Source: Casuarina equisetifolia
Taxonomy: Eukaryota; Streptophyta; Magnoliopsida; Fagales; Casuarinaceae
Direction of reading: 5' to 3'
Assembly (NCBI GenBank): GCA_028551475.1
Contig: CM052355.1
Coordinates: forward strand, 22,657,580 to 22,721,579
Length of the DNA stretch: 64,000 bases
The translations under genes were made by a program, and so were the position numbers. Shown one piece after another: positions 13,021 through 27,049 of the stretch; positions within the stretch are counted from its first letter, which is position 1; the number at the start of each line of letters is the position of its first letter. The notes under the pieces are model-generated. The model searched no databases, was not told where the DNA came from, and saw only the letters and a program-made list of their open reading frames with translations.

Positions 13021-14440
13021 TACTAGAAATTAAAAAATATCAATAATAATAATAATTTAAAACTAAGAATAAATTAAAATTTTTAAAAAGGATAAAATAA
13101 AATTAACCATTTGAATTGAGGGCATTCAATAGTGTTGCAAGGCAATTTGTGCAAAAATAAAGAACCTTGCTCATGGTAGCCCTAATGCTCGAGTTGTTGT
13201 AAAAAAATATGAGTACCTCTATTTTTGCTCAAAACACATTATATGAATTTGGGGCCATCAAGGATCATGGATGATGATATGGTTTTGTTAAAAAGTGAAG
13301 AAAAAAATAAAAAAATAAATACTAAAAGTTAAAAAAAAATGAATATTAACATAAATTTAAAATTAAGAACAAATTAAAAAAATAAGAATATGGATAAAAT
13401 AAAATTCACTAATTGGATTAGGGGCCTTTAATAGTAATACAGGATAATTTATGTCAAAAATAAAAAACTTGTTCATGGTGGTGAAAATGCTCAGGTTTTT
13501 ACCAAAAAAATTATAAGTACCTCAATTTTTTCTTAAAATACACCATACAAATCAAAGGGCATCAAGGATCAAGGAGGAATATGTTCTTATGTAAAAAAAT
13601 AAAGAAAAAATACAAAATAAAAAAAATTGAAAATAAAAATATTAATAAAAATTAAAATTAAGAATAAATTAACGAGTAAGAATTTTGGTAAAATAAAATT
13701 TCCCATTTGAATTAAGGGCCTTCAATAACAAGGCAAGGCAATTTGTGGCAAAAACCAAAAATCTTGTTCATGATAAAGAAAACACTTAACTTGTTGCCAA
13801 AAAAAATAATGGGTACCTTCGTTTTTGTGCAAAAAGCACCATATGAATTAAGAGCCATCAAGGATCATGGAGGATGATGTGGTTATGTAAAAAAAATCAA
13901 GAGAAAAAAAAGAAAAGAAATACTAGAAATAAAAATATTAATATTAATAAAAATTTAAAATTAAGAATAAATTGAAAAATTGGAAAAATAAAATTTTCCA
14001 TTTGAATTAAGGGTCTTTGATAATGATGTAAGCAAATTTGTGGCAAAAATGAAGGAACTTATTTGTGATGATGAAAATGCTCAGGTTGTTATGAAAAAAT
14101 ACAAGTACTTTTATATTTGTTAAAAATGTACCATATGAATTGAGGGCCATCAAGGATCCTGGAGGATGATGTGGTTATCTAAAAGAGAAAAAATCAAGAG
14201 AAAAAAGAAAAAGTAAATACTAAAAATTAAATATTAATATTTGTAAAAAAAATTAAAATTAAGGATAAATTCAAAAATAAGAGTATGGGTAAAATAAAAG
14301 TCACCATTTGATTGGGGTTTTGTGACAAAAATAGAGAAACTTGTTCGTGATGTCAAAAATGCTTGGATTGCGAAAAAATAGTAGTTTTGTTTTTGCTCAA
14401 AACACTCCATATGAATCAAAGGCCATTAAGGATCATGTTG

Positions 14441-14701
14441 GACAACATAACCTCCCATATCTTTTCTAGCCACCTCATGGTAGGGGTGATTGGCCCTTCC
14501 CTTTCCATGGAGGTAGGAGTAATTTTTGTCCTTGAAAAGCCTCCACCATGCTCAGATATGCCTTTGAAGGCCTTTAATTTTGTGGTGTTTTGACCTAATT
14601 TGGTTCCGACTCACAAATCTAGAACCACAAACCCATCCCCATAGGTGGATATTATGGAGATGTCCTTGACTCCTTTTTAGGCTTCAACATAAATCTCATA
14701 T
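14441..14701. other. Unclassified flank between the array and Gypsy-1
   Basis: Different in composition from the array monomers. The last five bases (14697-14701, CATAT) are the left target duplication of Gypsy-1. No gene or element recognised. Confidence 0.4.
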
Positions 14702-15063
14702 TGTTAAGAACAAGATTTAGGTTATAGAAAATTAGGAGAAAATCTGGCAGAACCTCCCTAAAATTGGATGAAATTCCTGATTACAACTAACCAGTTTAAT
14801 ACAATCCAATCCACAACATTACAAGAACTAGAACAAAATTATGAACTACAGCTAGGCTACCATTAAGCTAAGCTATGACTAGGGCTAAGTTAAGGAATGA
14901 CTACAAAGGAAAAGACAACAATTCCAGGCTTTGCTCCTCTGTGACCTTTTTCCTTCCTTTTGCTCTTTGCTAGAGTTATTCCTCTTTTTGTAATTGCCCT
15001 TGATCAAAAGTTTGTCTTGCTCTTCCTTGTCCACGTGTCATGCATCCAAATGGGATCCTAACA
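14702..15063 (-). repeat. Gypsy-1 3' LTR
   Basis: Plus-strand ends TGTTAAGAAC and GATCCTAACA. Pairs with 28547-28909. The internal side carries the purine tract. Confidence 0.9.
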
Positions 15064-18000
15064 ATCCCCACCCCTTCAAATCACCCTTGTCCTTAAGGGT
15101 TAATTGTAAAAGCTAGAAACTGGTGGCGAATATATTCAATGTCCTCCTAAGTAAGCTCATACTTGGGATGTTCTAACCACTGAATAAGTAGTTCCATTCT
15201 CACCATGTCTCCTTGTCACACCACATGGTGATTTAGCACCTTTTGGGGTTTTACTAATAAGCAACCTTCCCTGTCTAGGAGGGGAACCCTAGGGTATAGC
15301 TTACATTTCCTTCCAATTGCTAGCTTAAGCTGCAAGACATGGAAAATTAGATGTATGCAGGCTTAGCTCTTTAACAAGTCTGGATCAATTCTAGCCATGT
15401 AGCTCTTTCTTGTATAAAATCATCAACTTGTGACTCATTAGTCAGCTTGAAATTGTGGTAAAAGGGCTGTTGGGGTTGGTACCCATACAAGGCCTCAAAT
15501 GGTGTTGTGTTAAAAGTGGTATGATAGTTGGTGTTGAACCACCATTCTGCCAAGGCCAACCAAGTAAACCACCTCTGATGTCTTTCTCCACTCAAGCAAC
15601 ATAGGTATTGCTCAAGGCATTGGTTGATGCGCTCAGTTTGACCATTTATCTATGGGTGATAAGTGATACTTTGCAAGAGCTTCACACTTAAAACCTGAAA
15701 AAGTTCTTCCCAAAATTTACTAAGAAAAATAGGATCATGATCACTTTCAATGGTGTTGGGTAGCCCATGGAGTTTGGCCACTCCATCCAAGAAGGATATT
15801 GCTATGTGAGCTACAGAAAAGGGATGGCTTAGCCCTATAAAGTGGGTATACTTGGTGAAACGATCCACCACTACCATGATAGTATCCTTCCCTTCATTAT
15901 GGGGTAATCCTTCCATAAAGTCCATAGAGATTTTGTGCCATGCTTGAGCGGGAATAGGAAAGGGTTGAAATAAACTAGATGATGGAACATGTTCCCTTTT
16001 ATAATGTTGGCACACCTCACATTTAATTACCTAAGTCTCAACTGTTTGTTTCATACGGCGCCAATAAAAGTGTTGTTGTATTCGGTTCAGGGTTCCACGA
16101 ATTCCTTAGTGTCCCCCAAGGCTAGAATCATGCAGTTGGCCTACAATCTTGTCTCAGAATGAGCCATGACTGCCTATCACCACCTTATCTGTAAACCATA
16201 AAATTCCCTTGACCAAGCTATAAGCTAGGTGAGCTATAGAGTCAACCAATAACTCCGTCATTAGTGTCTATGTGTAGGAGTCTCCTTCATAGCTCTAGAG
16301 CACCTCTTAAACCTAACTAGGTTGTAGCACTGACAAAGTCTGTAAATCTAGATCTTTGGCCTCACTAGGAAGCCTAAAGAGAGCATTAGACACTCTATTC
16401 TCAGTTTCTTGCTTATGTTGAATCTCGTAGTCAAACCCTATGAGTTTAATGAGCTACTTGTGCTGGGCTGGAGTAGAAACTCACTATTTCAAGATATGCT
16501 TAAGGCTGCTATGATTAGTATGCATTATAAAGTGATTGCCCTACAAGTAAGATCTCCATTTTTGGACTGTCATCACAATTGCTAAAAGTTCATTTTCGTA
16601 GGTAGAGAGACCTAAATGCTTAGGGGCCAGTGCCTTGCTAAAGTAGGCAATGGGTCAGCCTTCTTGCATTAACACCACCGTAATGCCACCATAACATGCA
16701 TTAGCCTTAAGGATAAAGGGTTTTTGGAAATCTAGAGTGGCTAAGACTGGGGTGGAACTCATTGCTTGTTTCAATTTCTCAAATGCTTGAAGGACTTCCT
16801 CAGACCACTTAAAGCTATCTCTTCATAACATCTGGGTCAAGGGCCTACTCAAGCTACCCATAGTCTTTCACAAATCGATGGTAGTACCCCATAAGTTCCA
16901 AGAATCCTCTCAACCCTTAATGGAGGTTGGTTATGGCTAGGCTAGCATGTCTGCCACCTTTTTGGGGTCTGCCTCAATGCCCTCACCGGAGATGATGTGG
17001 CCTAAGTAGTCAATGCGTCTACTAGCAAAAACACATTTGTTCCTCTTAGCGTACAATAGGTACTCTCTTAATAGCTAAAGGACTACTTGCAAGTGCTATA
17101 CATGGCTATCCCAAGTAGGGTTGTATATCAAGATATCATCGAAAAAGATCAATATGAACTTCCTTAAGTGTGGCTGAAATATGTGATACATAAGTCCTTA
17201 AAATGTGATTGGGGCATTTATTAACTGGAAGGGCATAACCAGAAACTCATAATGACCCTGGTGAGTGTGGAAGACTGTTTTTGGAATGTTGGGTGGGTGC
17301 ACACAAACCTGATGGTAATCTAATCTTAAGTCTAGTTTAGAGAACCACATGGCACCGTGAAGCTCGTCCAACAACTTATCAATTACGAGAATGGAAAACT
17401 TATCCTTAATTGTGATCTCATTCAGGGCTTGATAACCCACATAGAAGTGCTAACTATTGTTATGCTTCTTAACCAACAACACCAGTGAGGCAAAATGGCT
17501 TGAACTATTACGGATTACTCCCATAGTTAATATCTTTTCTACCATTTTCTCTATCTCATTCTTCTGCACATAAAGGTATCGGTAAGGTCACACATTCACT
17601 GGTGCACTTCTTTCTTTCAAGGGAATATAGTGATTAAACTTGTGGCTCGGGGAGGAGCTAAGTGGGAGTAGCAAACACATCCTCATAGGTTATCAATATC
17701 GTTACCAATTCTGGTAAAAGGTCCTCCTCTGTTAACACCTCCATTGCTCTCAGTTGACCTACCAGGCAATGAGGGTGGTCTATGATCCAATGACAGAAGT
17801 TGAGGCCATTGATTGCAGCCAAGGATGCCTTTCTCCGCCTAGTACTTTGTAACACTATCGGTTGTCCCCCAATTTGAATGGTCAGGGTGTTTTTGAACCA
17901 CATCGAGGCTGACTGGATTGACTTGAGCTACCCATTGCATATCCAATATCGCATCATAACCCCTTAAAGGTAGGAGTCAAACTTCCATAACAAATGGATG

Positions 18001-18451
18001 GCCCTAGATCTTGCAATTGAACTCATTACACCTCAGATGGCCCTATAGTTGGTGATCTCCAGCGATGCGCACTTTGAATGGTGGGACCTTGATAACTCTA
18101 TTTTTATAAAGTTATTTTATCTAATTTAAGTAATAAATTATCTAATTCTTGTGAGAAAATATTTGAATTTATCTTTATTTACTTAAATTTGTCTTGTTTA
18201 TATAGCATAAGAAGGCATGCAGAAAAAAGACAAGCAGAGAGAACCTAATACTTATTATGTGGCAAAAGATGGTCAAAATATCAAAGTCAAGAAAATCAAG
18301 ATAGGCTTGGACTTTGGGATAATTGTTATTAGATTTTTATTATTATTGGGTTTTCTAAATAATTAGAAAACCTAATCATATTAAGAGTTTAAAGCCTAAT
18401 TAATATAAGAGTCCAAAACCCAATTGTCTTGGGACTCCAAAACCCACTTCT

Positions 18452-19178
18452 TGTTGGACGTGGCTCATAATTAGCATATTTCCCACTCTTTAATTCTCTC
18501 TACCTTATCATAGGTGGTTAGTGGGATATGGGGAGTTTGTTTCTCAACCACTAACACCTCTTCCTATTCTTAAGGGAGAATGGTTACATGTAAGAGCGGT
18601 TTGAGTTTTGAAATCGAAAAAAGATGCTTCGATCATAGATGCATCGTGAGACATAAGACAAAGATGAGAAAGAATAGAGAAAGAGAGGGTGCGTGAGAGA
18701 TAAACACCAAGAAAGAGTTATGCAGCTAGATTTGTGTAGATTTAAGTGCAGATTGTAGTGCGATTTTCAGTGTAGTGCAGATTGGTGTACTGTGTTTGCA
18801 GAATAGTGAAGAAGAGAAGGAAATCTATAAGCCATTCTTGTTTAACTTTTGTGCACTTCCTTGTATCCTAAAAGAAATGCTTGAAGAGTGTGTTTGGTAG
18901 AGAATTCTTGTGAGAACTTCTGTACTGTTGATTGCAAGTAGTGAAAGAAATCTCTCCTAGTTTTATAGGTGGATATAGGTAATTATTGGCCGAACCACGT
19001 AAATTTGTGTGTTCTCTTGTGTGATTTTATATTTCCCATTTAATTATGCATTTAGCCAACATCCAAAACAATATCTTAAGCTTGGAGAATAGTCTGTTTG
19101 ATAATTAATTTAGGCTTAATTAGAATACATCACTTACATTCTTGTTATGTTTTACACACCAGTCTGTTGTGTAAAACA
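18452..19178 (+). repeat. Copia-1 5' LTR
   Basis: Starts TGTTGGACGTGGC; the end at GTAAAACA is placed by comparison with the 3' LTR and is accurate to a few bases. Confidence 0.88.
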
Positions 19179-22100
19179 ATAAACTGGTATCAGAGCTGTT
19201 TGGTTGTGATTTTTGGTGTGTAAAATTTCTAATATGGCTACAATTAAGGTTGATGTAGAAAAATTTAATGGCAAGAATGATTTGGGTTTGTGGAAGCTAA
19301 AGATAAGAGCTTTGTTAAGTCATCAGGGAACGTTAGCAGCATTGAAAGGGAAGAATAGCCTATCTCAATCTTTGACAGATGAACAGAAAGATGAAATGTT
19401 GGAAAAGGCTCATGCCACCATAATTCTTAACCTAGTAGATTTAGTATTAAGGGAGGTAGCATTTGAGAAGACCTTTATAGGTTTGTGGACTAAACTTGAA
19501 AGTTTATATATGACAAAATCACTTACCATTAGGTTGTATTTGAAGCAACAATTGTACACTCTTAGGATGAGAGAAGGAACTCCACTTGACAAGCATCTAG
19601 ATAAGTCTAATAAAGTTGTTTTGGATTTGCAAAATATAGATGTTAAAGTGGATGATGAAGATCAAACACTTATTTTGTTATGTTCTTTGACTAAATCCTA
19701 TGATCATTTGGTTACCACATTGTTGTATGGTCGAGACACTATTTCCATGGAAGAAGTGAAGGCTTTTTTGAACTCAACTGAGTTGAGGAAGAGGGTGTTT
19801 GTGGAGTTTAATGACTCCAATGCTTCTGGATTGGTGGTAAGAGGAAGATTTAGTAAGAAAGGACAACAAACTAGCAAGCATTCAAGTAGTTGAGGTAAGT
19901 CAAGATCAAAGTCCATAACCAGAAAAGTGAAGTGCTATCATTGTCATGAAAAAGGACATTTCAGGAGAGATCATCCTGAAAGAAAAAGGAAGAAAAGGCA
20001 AGGGTAAGAAAGCAACTTCAGAGGGCGAAAAGTCTATAGCAGTAGCTGAAGAAGAAGATTCAGATGCAAGTTCAGTTCTGAATGTTTCAGAGAATTTTTT
20101 TTGGTGATAGCTGGGTGTTAGATTCAACTTGTTCATTTCATATGTCACTACACAGGGAATGGTTTCTAGACTATCAACCATTGACAGGTGCAAAGGTGCT
20201 TATGGGGAACAATATGGCATGCAAGGTGGTTGGCATAGGGTCAGTTCAGATTGAAACACATGATGGAATGGTGAGAACACTTAAAGACGTAAGACATATT
20301 CCTAAATTGAAAAGGAATTTGATTTCTCTAGGTGACTTGAGGCAAATGGTTGTGAATGGAAAGCCAAGAATGGTATCTTGAAAGTTCTTAAAGGAGCTCT
20401 TGTTGTCATGAAAGGAATCATATGTAATGGGTTGTATTTGCTTAAAGCAAACATCATTACAAATGGAGTAGCAGTTTCTACTTCAAAGTTAGAAAAGGAG
20501 AACACCAAGTTGTGGCACATGAGGCTTGGGCATATGAGTGAAAGAGACATGGTGATACTTAGTAAACAAGGTCTTCTTGGTGGTAAAAGGTTGAGTAAGA
20601 TAGACATTTGTAAGCACTGCTTATATGATAAGCAAATGCGATTGAAATTCAACATTGCAGTCTATAAAACAAAGGGCACATTGGATTATATTCATTCAGA
20701 TTTATAGGGACCAGCTTATGTTTTCCATAGGAGGAACAAGGTAAATGCTAACACTCATAGATGACTTTTGAAGAAAAGTTTGGGTGTACATCTTGAAGCA
20801 CAAAGATGAAGTATTTAGAAAGTTTGTGCAATGAAAGACTTTGATAGAGAAGCAAACTAGTAGAGAAGTCAAGAGGCTCAGAACTAATAATGGCATGGAG
20901 TTTTGCAACCAAGAGTTCGAAGATTATTGTAAGAAAGAGGGTATAGAAAGGCATAACATTGTTGTACACATACAACAAGAAAATGGTGTGAAAGAGAGGA
21001 TGAATAGAACCATCATGGAAAAGGCAAGGTGTATGTTGTCTATTGCAAGATTGACTAAAAGATTTTGGGCTGAAGCAACGAATACAACTTGTTACTTAAT
21101 CAATAGATCTCCATCTACAACCCTTAATTGCAAAACACCTAAGAAGTGTGGAGTGGAAGACTTACTAACTACTCAAATTTGAAGATCTTTGGCTGTCCAA
21201 CATATGTACATGTTCAAGAAGGTAAGCCTAAACCAAGATCTAGAAGATGCATTTTCTTAGGATATGCAGATGGTGTGAAGGGATATAGATTATGGTTTTC
21301 TAATGGGAGAACTTCCAAGTTTCTAATCAATCATGATGTTATCTTTGATGAAATGCCAATGATAAAAGAAAAGGTGGAGCAATGGAAGTCAAAAGTTGTC
21401 AAGGATGATAAGGAAAAGGTGGAGGTTGAGCTTGATTCAAAGGTATCCAAAATTACCTCAAAAAGTCCCAGTGATGTGAGCACTTCAGATATAGAGGAAG
21501 TTGTCATAGAGAGAGCTCGCTCAGAACCTCAACAAACAGACCAAGAGCACTCACCATCAGTAAGATAATGAGTGCAAGAGTATGTTATGACAAGAGATAG
21601 GGAAAGAAGAGAGATTAAGGCTTTCAAAGGTATGGCTTTGGTGATTTGGTGGCATATGTACTCACTACAGCTATGGAAATTAACCTGAATGAAGAACTAA
21701 AAAACTTACAAAGAAGTAATGGAAAGTCCAAATTCTGATAAATGGATGGCTGCAATGCAAGAAAAGATGAATTCATTGTTGAAGAACAAGACTTGGGAGC
21801 TTGTTGAACTACTTTTAGGTAAAAGAGTTGTAAGTTGCAAATGGATATTCAAAAGAAAAGAAGGCATACCAAGAAGTGAAGAAGGAAGATACAAGCTTAA
21901 GTGGTAGCTAAAGGCTTTACACAAAAGGAGGGCATAGACTTCACTGAGATTTTTTCACTTGTGGTAAAGCATTCTTCTATTCATATATTATTATCTTTTG
22001 TTGCCTTATTTGACTTGGAATTGCAGCAACTTGATGTGAAGATAACCTTCTTAAACGGAGAGTTGGAGGAGGAGATCTATATAAAGCAACCAAAAGGTTT

Positions 22101-23025
22101 TGTGGATCAAATGAAAAAGAATCATGTATGCAAGCTACAAAGATTGTTGTATGATCTGAAACAATCTTTAAGACAATGGTACAAGAGATTTGATGCATTC
22201 ATGATCAAGCATGGGTATTGCAGGAGCTCCTATATGATAGTTGTGTTTATTGGAGGCAAACTGCTAATGGCTCTAGCATATATCTACTTATCTATGTAGA
22301 TGATATACTTATTGCAATAAGGAACTCAATGGAAATCGAAGAGCTCAAGTCTTTATTGAAGAAAGAATTTGAGATGAAAGACCTTGGAGCTGTAAAGAAG
22401 ATACTTGGAATGGAGATTAACCATGATAGATGCAGAGGAACTGTTGAGCTCACTCAAAAGAGATATATTGAGAAGATACTTCAATGGTTCAATATGGATG
22501 ATGCAAAACCAGTAAGTACTCCCTTAGCTGTACACTTTAAGTTATCTTGGGATTTATCTCCAAATTCTGAAGAGGAAGAGGAAACTATGGAGAATGTTCC
22601 TTATTCTAGTGTAGTATGCTATGGTGTGTACAAGATCTGATTTATGCCATGCTATGAGTCTAGTGAGTAGATTCATGAGTGCTCCTAGGAAAGGTCATCG
22701 ATTGGCAGTGAAATGGATCTTGAGATATTAGGGAACATTTGACTATAGCCTGATGTTTAACAAAGCTAGAGAGAAGAAAGTTGTGGGTTATGTTGACATA
22801 GATTATGCTGGAGACCTTGATGATAGAAGGTCACTTTCAGGTTATGTATTTGTCTTGGCAGGTGGAGCAATAAGTTGGAAAGCCATATTGTAACCCACAG
22901 TGGCTTTGTCTACAACAGAAGCTGAGTACATGGTTGTTGTTGAAGGGATCAAAGGAAGTTATTTGGCAACCAGGATTGGTGACAGAGTTAGGAATAATAG
23001 CTAATTATTCACCAAGGTGGAGGAT

Positions 23026-23755
23026 TGTTGGACATGGCTCATAATTAGCACGTTTCCCACTTTTTAATTCTCTCTACCTTATCATAAGTGGTTAGTGGGA
23101 AATGGGGAGTTTGTTTCTCAACCATTAACACCTTTTCATATTCTTAAGGGAGAGTGGTTACACGTGGAAGCGGTTTGAGTTTTGAAACCAAAAAAAGATG
23201 CTTCGATCATAGATGCATTGTGAGACATAAGACAAAGAAGAGAGAGAATAGAGAAAGAGAGGGTGCGTGAGAGATAAACACTAAGAAAGAGTTGTGTGGC
23301 CAGATTTGTGTATATATGAGTACAGATTGCAGTGCAATTTTCAATGCAGTGTAGATTGGTGTACGGTGAGTACAAAACAGTGAAGAAGAGAAGGAAATCT
23401 GTAAGCCATTCTTGTTTAACTCTTGTGCACTTCCTTGTATCCTAAAAAGAGTGCTTGAAGAATGTGTTTGGTAGAAAAATCCTGTGAGAACTTCTGTACT
23501 GTTGATTGCAAGTAGTGAAAGAAATCTCTCCTAGCTTTACTTGTGGATGTAGGCAATTATTGGCTAAACCACGTAAATTTATATGTTTTCTTATGTGATT
23601 TTATATTTCCCATTGAATTCCACATTTATCCAACATTCAAAACAATATCTTAAGCTTGGAGAATAGTCCGTTTGATAATTAATCCGGCCTTAACTATAAC
23701 ACATCACTTACATTCTTGCTACACTTTACACACTAATTTGTTGTTTTACACAACA
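23026..23755 (+). repeat. Copia-1 3' LTR
   Basis: Starts TGTTGGACATGGC and ends TTACACAACA, followed by the CTTCT duplication. Confidence 0.9.
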
Positions 23756-24052
23756 CTTCTATTGGGATAAGGAGATAATTCTAAACCCCAGGCCTTATAT
23801 AAGGAATGAGCATTGCACAAGAACAAGAAGGAAGAGAAGAAAGAGAGAAAAGAAGGTGTTGCTGAAACCAAGGAAGAAAGAAGAAAATCAAGGAGAATTC
23901 TTGGATAAAAGACAGTGTGGTGACAACTTTCCTATTTTTCTTTATTTAAGATGTTTTCCTTAATTTCTACCATTTTTTTGGTTTATTATTTCACTGTGTT
24001 CTAAATTCCTTTTGTTAGAGTGGTGATGTAGCCTAACTATGATGATGTGAGT

Positions 24053-25329
24053 TGATAACTCTATTTTTATAGAGTTATTTTACCTATTTTAGGCAATAAA
24101 TAACTTTAATAATTATGAGAAAACATTTGAACTCCTCTTTATTTATCTAAATTTATCTTGTTTATGTAGCACAAGGAAGCAAGGAGAAAAGGGATGAACA
24201 TGGGGAGCCTGATGCTTATTGTGTGGCAAAATTGTAATATCAAGATCAAGAGAGTCAAGATGGGCTTGGGTTTTGAATGATTGTTATTAGATTTTATTAT
24301 TATTGGGTTTTCTAAATAATTAGAAAACCTAATCATATTAGGAGTTCAAAGCCTAATTAAATTAGGAGTTCAAAACCTAATTAAATTTAGAGTTCAAAAT
24401 ATAATTGTTTTAGATCTCTAAAACCCAATTCTACTAGGATAAGAGTAGGTCTAAGCCTAAATCCTATTTAAGAGAAGAGAAAAGGCAAAAGAAAGGGAGA
24501 GGAGGAAATTGAGCACAACTTAAGAAAGAGGCCAAGAATTCAAGGTTTTCTTGAAAAGAAGACAAAAAGGATGACAGACTTCTTGTTCTTGGATTCAAGA
24601 TGCCTTCTTTATTTCTTATTACTATTCTTCCTCATTATTTTTTTTTATGTTTTAGTTTATTTTTGTTAGAGCTATGATGTAACCTAATTATGATGGTATG
24701 AATCTTATGATTATTATGTTTTGCAAGATATTTTATTTATGTGAAGTTACATATTACTGTGTTTAATGCTTTTAAGTGATTAGCTACCACTTGAATGATA
24801 TGATTTGCATGTTTGAGACTGAAAAGAGATGATATGCAGTTGCTTCTTGTAATATGTAACCATAAATTAAATATGGATAGACATATACCATATTATTTGT
24901 GTGGCTTTTGGTGTAAACTAGGAATGTTCATAGATCCTAATGCATTTGGTTTGTTTCAATTCACATATAGAGATATAGTGAATTAATGAACTAAGTAGGT
25001 TTGCTATACCTAGACATAGGATAGTAAATAAATTAGGAAGTTCTGCCATCACATAGATATTATCCATCTTGCAAGCATAAATAATCAATATTAATACTTA
25101 GTAATTATGTTGAAATCATATGTTCTAACATATTTCTTGTATTTAGTTTTCTTAGATTTAGTTAGTTAGTCTATCATCTATCAATTTGAATTGCTAGATA
25201 AATTCTAGAAGTTGTTCATTGTTAGTAATTAATTGGTTTAGTAATCACCAATCTTTGTGGGACGATATCTTTCTTATCATTATATTACTTGTTTGACATG
25301 TTCACTTACATTTAGAATTTCACCAAACA
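24053..25329 (+). mobile_element. TGATAAC-family solo LTR, copy 3, nested in copy 2
   Basis: Starts TGATAACTCTATTTTTATAG and ends TTTCACCAAACA. Flanks TGAGT and TGAAT fit a 5-bp duplication with one difference. 1277 bp. It has landed inside a sister LTR in the same orientation, so the flanking family sequence continues in register after it. Confidence 0.85.
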
Positions 25330-27049
25330 TGAATCCTATAAGTTTTTATGTTTTGCAAGATATTTTATTTATGTGAGTTATATATTATTATACTTATTGC
25401 TCTTAAGTGATTGGCCACCAGTTGAATGGTTTGATGTGCATGTTTGAGACTGAGAGGTAATAATATGCAATTGCTTCTTATAATATATAACCATGAATTA
25501 AATATAGATAGACATATACTATGTTGTTTGTGTGGCTTTTGGTGATAAAATGATTGAAAGATTTATTGTAGACCAAGAATGTTCACAGATCCTAATGCAT
25601 TTGGTTTGTTTTAATTCATATATAGAGATATAGTGAATTAATGAACTAAATAAGTTTGCTATACCTAGACACAGGATAGTAAATAAATTAGAAAATTTTA
25701 CCATCACATAGATATTATCATTCTTGCAGGCATTAACTATGGAAATTCATATCTAATAGTTATGGTGAAATAAGATGTTCTAACATGTTTCTCATATTGA
25801 TCTTTCTTACTTGGACTTAATTTCAATTAGTCTTGAATCTTGTTTTGGAAATTTTATATTTTATTTCATCATCAACTTTCTTTTGATTAGCTAGATAAAT
25901 TTTATGATTAGTTCATTGTTGGTACTTAATTAGTCTAGTAGTCACTAATCTCTATGGGATGATACACTTTCTTATCATTATATTACTTGTTCAACATGTT
26001 CACTTGCATTTAGAATTTCACCGAATAGACCTCTTCCAATTGATAGCCCAATCTACAAGCTAACTTGACATCCACAAAGTTATAGGTAGCTCCTGTATCA
26101 AACAACATGTTAATGCGAGATTTTCCAAAGAAAGCTTCTAACCTGAAGGTGTTGAAGGAAGACCCGCCGGCCATGGCATGGATGGATGGGACATTAGATG
26201 GTTTAGGCTCGACTAAAGACTTAAAAATCGGCTTAGTGAGTGCCAACTTGCTATCGGGTTGATCAGTCAGTTCCTCTTCGTCAATCAAGAGAAAAAGTCG
26301 CTTATTCTTACATATGTGATCATCACAATTGTAACAAAGGCCTTGCTCTCTCCTAGCTTGCATCTAGGCATTAGTAATGCATCTAGTGGGTAGGTGTATA
26401 CTTTCCCCCATAAAAGAGGGCTTAAGCCCTCCTAGTCTAGCTGAACCGTGTCTCTGGAGAGGAGCAAGGGGGGTTAATGGTGGCTGATGTGTGAAACGAA
26501 AGGCTTGCTGCTAGGTGGCATTAAGTTTTCTTGCATGAGGGCTTGTTTGTAAGCCTCTTGCAAGTCATGAGGTTGTGAGACCATGATGGGGGCTTTGAGG
26601 TCATCCTTGAGGCCAACTAGAAATGAGGTTAAGAAAACCTCGTCAGTCTAACCCAGGTGTTGCGCTAGAATTTGATATCTAAGATGATTAAATTCATTCA
26701 CATAGGTTGGTAAAGTGGTAGTTTGGCGAAATAGGTGAAACTCGCCAAGGGCCCTACCCATCTCAATGATTGCAAATTTATTACAAACATCTATTGATCC
26801 TAATAGATTTGGCCCTTTTGTTTTAGATAGTCTCCCACCCATGTTCCAACCTCTTCTTTAAAATATATGGCTACATAATCCACCATTTGATACTCATCCA
26901 TAGGTTCAAAACAGAAATAAAATTAATAACTTGAGATCTAAGCGCGAGGGTACAAGCCATTAAACTTAGGAAATTTAAGACACTAAGGTTGAAATCCAAA
27001 ATTACTTGCAAATTGTCGATGCTTCGAGGAGTAATGAAAGCCAGAAGGT

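Larger units (their letters stand above)
9541..14440 (+). repeat. Tandem array of ~300-bp monomers, interrupted
   Basis: About ten monomers. The anchor CCATTTGAATT-like phrase lies near 9694, 10045, 10350, 10634, 10929, then 13107, 13409, 13703, 13998 and 14304, giving spacings of about 280-350 bp. Each monomer has a 150-180-bp mixed part (GGGCCTT..GATAGTGATG, GTGGCAAAAATG, GAAAATGCT, CAAGGATCATGGAGGATGAT) and an A/T-rich tail of AAAATTAAAAT-type words. The break between 11146 and 13020 is a later LTR insertion. On the plus strand several monomers share a readable block resembling PFELGAFDSDARQFVAKMKN, so the unit may derive from coding DNA. Family unknown. Confidence 0.88.
18452..23755 (+). 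mobile_element. Copia-1: Tork/Tnt1-like LTR retrotransposon, fossil
   Basis: Perfect CTTCT duplication (18447-18451, 23756-23760). 5' LTR 18452-19178; primer site TGGTATCAGAGC 19185-19196 (initiator tRNA-Met); gag from 19213 with a zinc knuckle near 19931-19975; protease and integrase about 20080-21560; reverse transcriptase about 21720-22640 (YVDDILIA); RNase H about 22650-22990 (ALSTTEAEY); purine tract GGTGGAGGAT just before the 3' LTR 23026-23755. Overall order and length are typical of Copia. The LTRs differ at roughly one base in twelve over the first 350 bp by eye, suggesting an age of millions of years. It has several breaks in its reading frame and is not intact. Confidence 0.94.
18090..26027 (+). 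mobile_element. TGATAAC-family solo LTR, copy 2, carrying two further insertions
   Basis: Starts TGATAACTCTATTTTTATAA and ends TTTCACCGAATA, with a perfect GACCT duplication (18085-18089, 26028-26032) inside Gypsy-1. Its own sequence, about 1.35 kb, is in three pieces: 18090-18451, 23761-24052 and 25335-26027. They are separated by Copia-1 and by another LTR of the same family. No internal region. Confidence 0.88.

Noticed and set aside
9541-14440. Regularly spaced repeats considered as a CRISPR-like array
   Set aside because: Monomers of about 300 bp are contiguous with no short repeat/spacer design, in a plant nuclear context.
18090-26027. TGATAAC-family copies as Helitrons or terminal-inverted-repeat DNA transposons
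   Set aside because: TG..CA ends and 5-bp target duplications fit LTRs. The inverted repeat lies at one end only, and there is no A-T insertion signature.
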